Source: Nemopilema nomurai (Eukaryota > Cnidaria > Scyphozoa > Rhizostomeae > Rhizostomatidae). From it: a DNA stretch of 64,000 bases. Numbering within the stretch: position 1 is the stretch's first letter; every line of letters starts with the position of its first letter. The DNA lies in the NCBI GenBank assembly GCA_003864495.1, contig ML133488.1, forward strand, positions 3,012,674 through 3,076,673, read 5' to 3'. Positions 60,401-64,000 of the stretch are shown one piece after another. The translations under genes were made by a program, and so were the position numbers. The notes beneath the pieces were generated by a model that saw only the letters and a list, made by a program, of their open reading frames with translations, searched no databases and was not told the origin of the DNA.

Positions 60401-62478
60401 GTTAAATTATTGCTACTCAAGCCAATCAACGCCTACTTCGACGTCTCGCAAACAGCGAAAAATCGCACAGTCGAGGAAAGTCGAAGTATTTTTTATTGAG
60501 TTCTTATAAACCTAGCAGGCGCGCAAGCTGCTGTTTAGTCGTGTGCTCGTCCGTGGCTTCAAATCGCATTAAGTTGCGTACATACAGTACTCTGCTGTCT
60601 CGTATCTCCTACGGTTAAGAACGGATCACTAACGGTCATATCGTGCAGCTGTCTAGTGCCCACTCAAAAATACAGGTCAGAGTCATTCATTTGGTGAGTC
60701 AAGTGAGTGGAGACCTGTTTTCGGCTGTCTGACCGCCAGGGAGTGTTGCGTCGATATCACCAGCGTTTCGCGCTGCGGTGTGGGTTGGATGGTTATTTAG
60801 ACTCGGTGTGTTATGGTGGCTTAGCGCGCGCTTCACACTGGGATGCACGTATCGTCAAGAAGATTTACCGATAAATGGGCAAGAGAAGACGAGGACACGA
60901 GGTAGTTAATCCTATGAAAACGTCGTCTGCTACCCGTAACTCTTGGTATGAAGGCTGCTCTGATGACACTAAATTATCGCATTTTGATTTGGTCAAACTT
61001 TCGAAATCACCCCTGCTCCGAATCCACTTCTGGCGAGAAGCACTTTGTGGATGGCGCTTTTGTAGATGGCGCTTCTGTAGATGGCTTTTTGGCTGGAGGG
61101 GGCGTCTCTGATTTCCTGTCTGTACCGGCTTAATGCTAGTCAAAAGTGCGATGATCCTATCTGGAAAGACAACGTTAGCTGGCGCGGAGCAGTTTGTTGA
61201 ATTTTATTTTTTGTATTCAGTAAAACCTCTACCGTCGTCGCTCGCTGGACAATGATCTATGTAATACATCAAAGGGCCTTTGCAATTGTTAGAAATCGCT
61301 TTTTAACATAATCGCTGTCTTAAGAGTTCTTATCGTTGTTTGAATCAGGTCATATTGATATGTAGTGAATGACAATTGAAAACGGGCTTGTCATTCATTT
61401 GGATAAAGTCGACTTGTTTATGCCATTAGTAATAATGGTTTTTAATTTTCTTGATCAAGTGGTATCTTATTTAGGCATTAGAATGTCAATTCTGACCTGA
61501 AGGTTTAATGAAATATATAACTCCGTTAAGTATTTACAAGTGAATACCGTTTTATTAGTAACACGTGTTTAAACTAGGGTAGACAATGTCAGAAGATGAA
61601 ATTCGCGTCATTTGGACTTTGGCAAGAGGGGTTCCTTGCGTCCCATTGGTGTATAGTTTCATGCGTATTCGGGTTTCTGAAGTCTACATGATTGCTGGCG
61701 TAAAGTGAAATCGATATTATTGCTATCAGCCATGTTTCTTACAACTCGTCATGCGAGTTGGAAAGCAACTCTCTACTGAGTACATTGTGCTGCCAATCAT
61801 TGCCCTTAGAGGGATGGTTTGATAAATATCTAGTTCGTTAATTGACAAGTGGCACGAAGCAATTTTTCAACAGCCCAGTCATCTTAACGGCTCTATTCTC
61901 AAAAATCTCCTTTGTCATGATAACTAATTATTCTGACATCCGTTAAACTTGTAGTATGAAGTCTGCAATGTCCGTTTGATATGACAGGTGTCAGCTGGCC
62001 TTTGACAATACGTCTTTTCATTGTAGGCAGGATCTGATGTTTCTTTTAGAAATTGAGATCTGATTTCTTTTTATCATTTTTAATTGCATTATGTGTATCG
62101 TGTTCATTGATGAAATCTTAATCTCGTCCAAGGATTCATCGGCTCGCAATTTTATCAGTTTCCGTATGTGATGTATTTAATATGTAGAGCACATTGTATG
62201 TGCCTCTGCTTTTCATTTGCCGATTTAATCAAAGTAGAGGGTGCGGCAATTAATTAGAGGGGAGGGGAGGGGAGGGGAGGGGGTAGCAAGATAGCACGGC
62301 CCCACGTTCACCACATAGCTTCAGTACTATTCATACCAGCTGTCTTCCTGTCAGCCAGCCTCCCTTTGATGCACCGTTCGTTTTTTTCAGAGTATGCACA
62401 TTGAGAATTGTTCGACTGGAAGTTTCAAGGACGCTGGAGCAAGACCTCAACGAGCTAGTTATTAGCGTGTCCATGAGG
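54416..62478 (+). CDS. PACS (phosphofurin acidic cluster sorting protein) - first two coding exons, incomplete
   Basis: Exon 1 is 54416-54501 and exon 2 is 62391-62478. The first ends in phase 2 and the second completes that Arg codon. The product starts MAEKLPKPRPMNLFSQWDVE, continues GTSSSCVPRVCTLRIVRLEV and ends SRTLEQDLNELVISVSMR. PMNLF..W.V...S.SCVPR-C-L followed by E.DL..(V/L)VI.V.M is the start of the PACS furin-binding region. PACS1 and PACS2 are cytosolic adaptors that link acidic-cluster cargo (furin and others) to AP-1/AP-3 or COPI coats. The expected next segment (around RILRSNEI in vertebrates) is not in the remaining 1.5 kb, so the gene runs off the window. Intron 1 is about 7.9 kb. 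PACS1 versus PACS2 cannot be assigned. Confidence 0.88.
54502..62390. other. PACS intron 1
   Basis: Mostly AT-rich sequence without recognisable elements. A 102-codon open frame at 57178-57486, preceded by a usable splice acceptor (TTATTAG), is Cys-containing and of unknown meaning. A GC- and CpG-richer patch at about 60.48-61.14 kb stands out from its surroundings. Confidence 0.5.
62257..62282. repeat. GAGGG simple repeat
   Basis: About five GGGGA units, 110 bp before PACS exon 2. Confidence 0.85.
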
Positions 62479-63310
62479 GTAAGCAACACCCCTTTTTATT
62501 ATTCTAAACTCAAACTATTTGCATGTTTTGTGAAACAGGCTTATATTAACCACAATTCGCGTCAGGTGTGAAATTCAATCCCATTGTTTTCAATAATAGA
62601 TAAATTTAACTCTAGCACCTGTTGCTAGAGATATAAAACTAATAGCAAGCTTTGTGTAATTCCTGCTTCTAGCATATGGTAACAGCCCTGCGCTGGGCTA
62701 ATATCTCGACCAGAAAGCCATATATACTCCCTTGCAGTATGCTGTAAACGAACAGTGCTGGTATTTCTCCAAATGAATGCATTCTGCAAATCTTTGTTCC
62801 GTATTTTATTGTGATTACGTTTACGATCCACCGGTCACAGCAGCTAGAGAACATATTTTTGGAATAATTTGTTCTCAAGGGCTTGAAACATTACATTTCA
62901 AGCAGATTGTTTTGTGCTGATGCCTTATCAAGTTATGAGAAATTGGAAAAGAGCTTTTTTCGAACTATTTAGGAAGTTAGAGATTATCTGACTCTCTCGA
63001 TTCACCGACGCAGATCTATCCACCTGGAGGTTTCAGATTTTTGGCTGAGAAAACCCGGGAAATTTGGCAAAAAACAGGAAGACTCCTTGAGTTTGTTGAA
63101 TTTATAAACAACATACCTGTCAAAAAGTCATGGTGACCAAACAGTTAATGACAACAATTATCATGGGTAGCGTCTTCCTAATGGATTTTAACGTTGCCAC
63201 GAAGAAAGTCATTTCAATCATTTTTTTAAACGAGAACCCCAACTGAAAGGCAAGAAAATGCAAGGAGTAAATCATAAAAGGCCGGGAAGCTGCGAGAAAG
63301 AAAGCAAAAA
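62479..63310. other. PACS intron 2, left part
   Basis: No exon, RNA gene or repeat was recognised before the minisatellite at 63.31 kb. Confidence 0.45.
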
Positions 63311-63515
63311 CTGGAAACCCCCTGCAAAACCTGGAATCCCCCTGCAAAACCTGGAATCCCACTGCAAAACCTGGAATCCCCCTGCAAAACCTGGAATCTC
63401 CCTGCTAAACCTGGAATCCCTCTGCAAAACCTGGAATCTCCCTGCTAAACCTGGAATCCCCCTGCAAAACCTGGAATCTCCCTGCAAAACCTGGAATCCC
63501 CCTGCAAAACCTGGA
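63311..63515. repeat. 20-bp minisatellite, about 10 units
   Basis: Units of CTGCAAAACCTGGAATCCCC, with C/T and A/T variants, repeat every 20 bp. Because 20 is not a multiple of 3, a 60-bp superperiod gives a long open frame on both strands with repeated CKTWN, PAKPGIP and LQNLE peptides. I treat these as artefacts. It lies in PACS intron 2. Confidence 0.95.
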
Positions 63516-64000
63516 GAGTTGACAGGTCTGCCGACGACGACAAAACTCCACCTTAAATGACCTTAAATGACCTGAAATGACGTCGGGCTTCGAAAGCTCA
63601 CCACACCGACCTTGGCTTCTTTCATGATAAACAATTCATTGCAATGGTTTGCTTTGTCATCCACAATTTAGCATTATTGACATTTCTGCATCCTCTTTGC
63701 TTGAAAGATTTTGGTTTTTCGTTTGGGCAGTTTTCCTAGACATTTCTCCTAAGTCGCTTAATAAAACGCTGTCTTTTTTATTCGCCTGCTTCTTCAGCTC
63801 TGAAAATGTGAACGTCGTCTGGCCCACAGGCTTAATGCCACTTGTCTACAAAACTGACGTTCTCGGACAACTCTTAATTTTCTTTGCAATCTTCGACAAA
63901 CAGAAGATGGACAGTAAATCGCCAGCAAGATACCACAACGATTCATTTCATTATCGACAAAACACGCCTGATACAAAAACTGGACATTTCAACAACGAGT

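Noticed and set aside
60865..61143. ORFs on both strands with repeated CRWRF / KRHLQ words
   Set aside because: They come from a short GATGGCGCTT repeat in the GC-rich patch. No family similarity was recognised.
63258..63560. 100-codon repetitive ORF (PAKPGIPLQNLE) and its - strand mirror
   Set aside because: Both come from the 20-bp minisatellite. Tandem repeats without stops are open by construction.

Overview
This window is AT-rich, intron-rich metazoan nuclear DNA, most likely from a cnidarian and probably an anthozoan. The evidence for an animal is GT-AG spliced animal gene families (UTP25, MBIP, PACS, SLC36/PAT, OMA1, CIMIP1), a class A rhodopsin-like receptor, and AATAAA signals after several genes. 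The cnidarian call is weaker. It rests on a lineage-style intronless receptor, a free-standing P2X7-type ballast domain inside a transposon, and tRNA-derived SINEs. No bacterial or organellar features were seen.

Layout, left to right. Bases 2-115 are the last coding piece of an unidentified + strand gene. From 3.66 to 20.76 kb runs a small ciliary gene (CIMIP1/C20orf85-like, 3 exons, 137 aa, as reconstructed). Its second intron of about 16.5 kb holds an intact intronless GPCR, a decayed LINE, four copies of a dispersed repeat, an unrecognised secreted-protein gene with a broken neighbouring copy, an 11-unit minisatellite, and two hAT-like non-autonomous transposons with perfect 8-bp target duplications. 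An intronless OMA1-type mitochondrial protease follows on the - strand (21.66-22.93 kb). It is divergent from a 9-exon proton-coupled amino-acid transporter (25.10-30.78 kb). Between these two start codons sits a 1.44-kb transposon that carries a P2X7-ballast-like gene start and a THAP-domain gene start facing each other.

A 90-bp satellite of 17 units (31.53-33.04 kb) ends about 140 bp before the start of UTP25, which I reconstructed as 20 exons (33.18-43.18 kb, 694 aa). MBIP follows on the same strand (44.4-52.6 kb, about 10-12 exons, 5' end unresolved), with an antisense tRNA-Gly(GCC) and a tRNA-derived SINE in its introns. PACS begins at 54.4 kb. Only its first two coding exons, separated by a 7.9-kb intron, lie in the window, and it runs off the right edge.

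The genes do not form an operon. They are separate housekeeping functions: ribosome biogenesis (UTP25), chromatin acetylation (MBIP), mitochondrial quality control (OMA1), amino-acid transport (PAT), membrane sorting (PACS) and cilia (CIMIP1). The most unusual biology is in the mobile elements, especially the ballast/THAP transposon. All splice structures come from reading GT-AG sites, phase and family similarity by eye, without transcript evidence.
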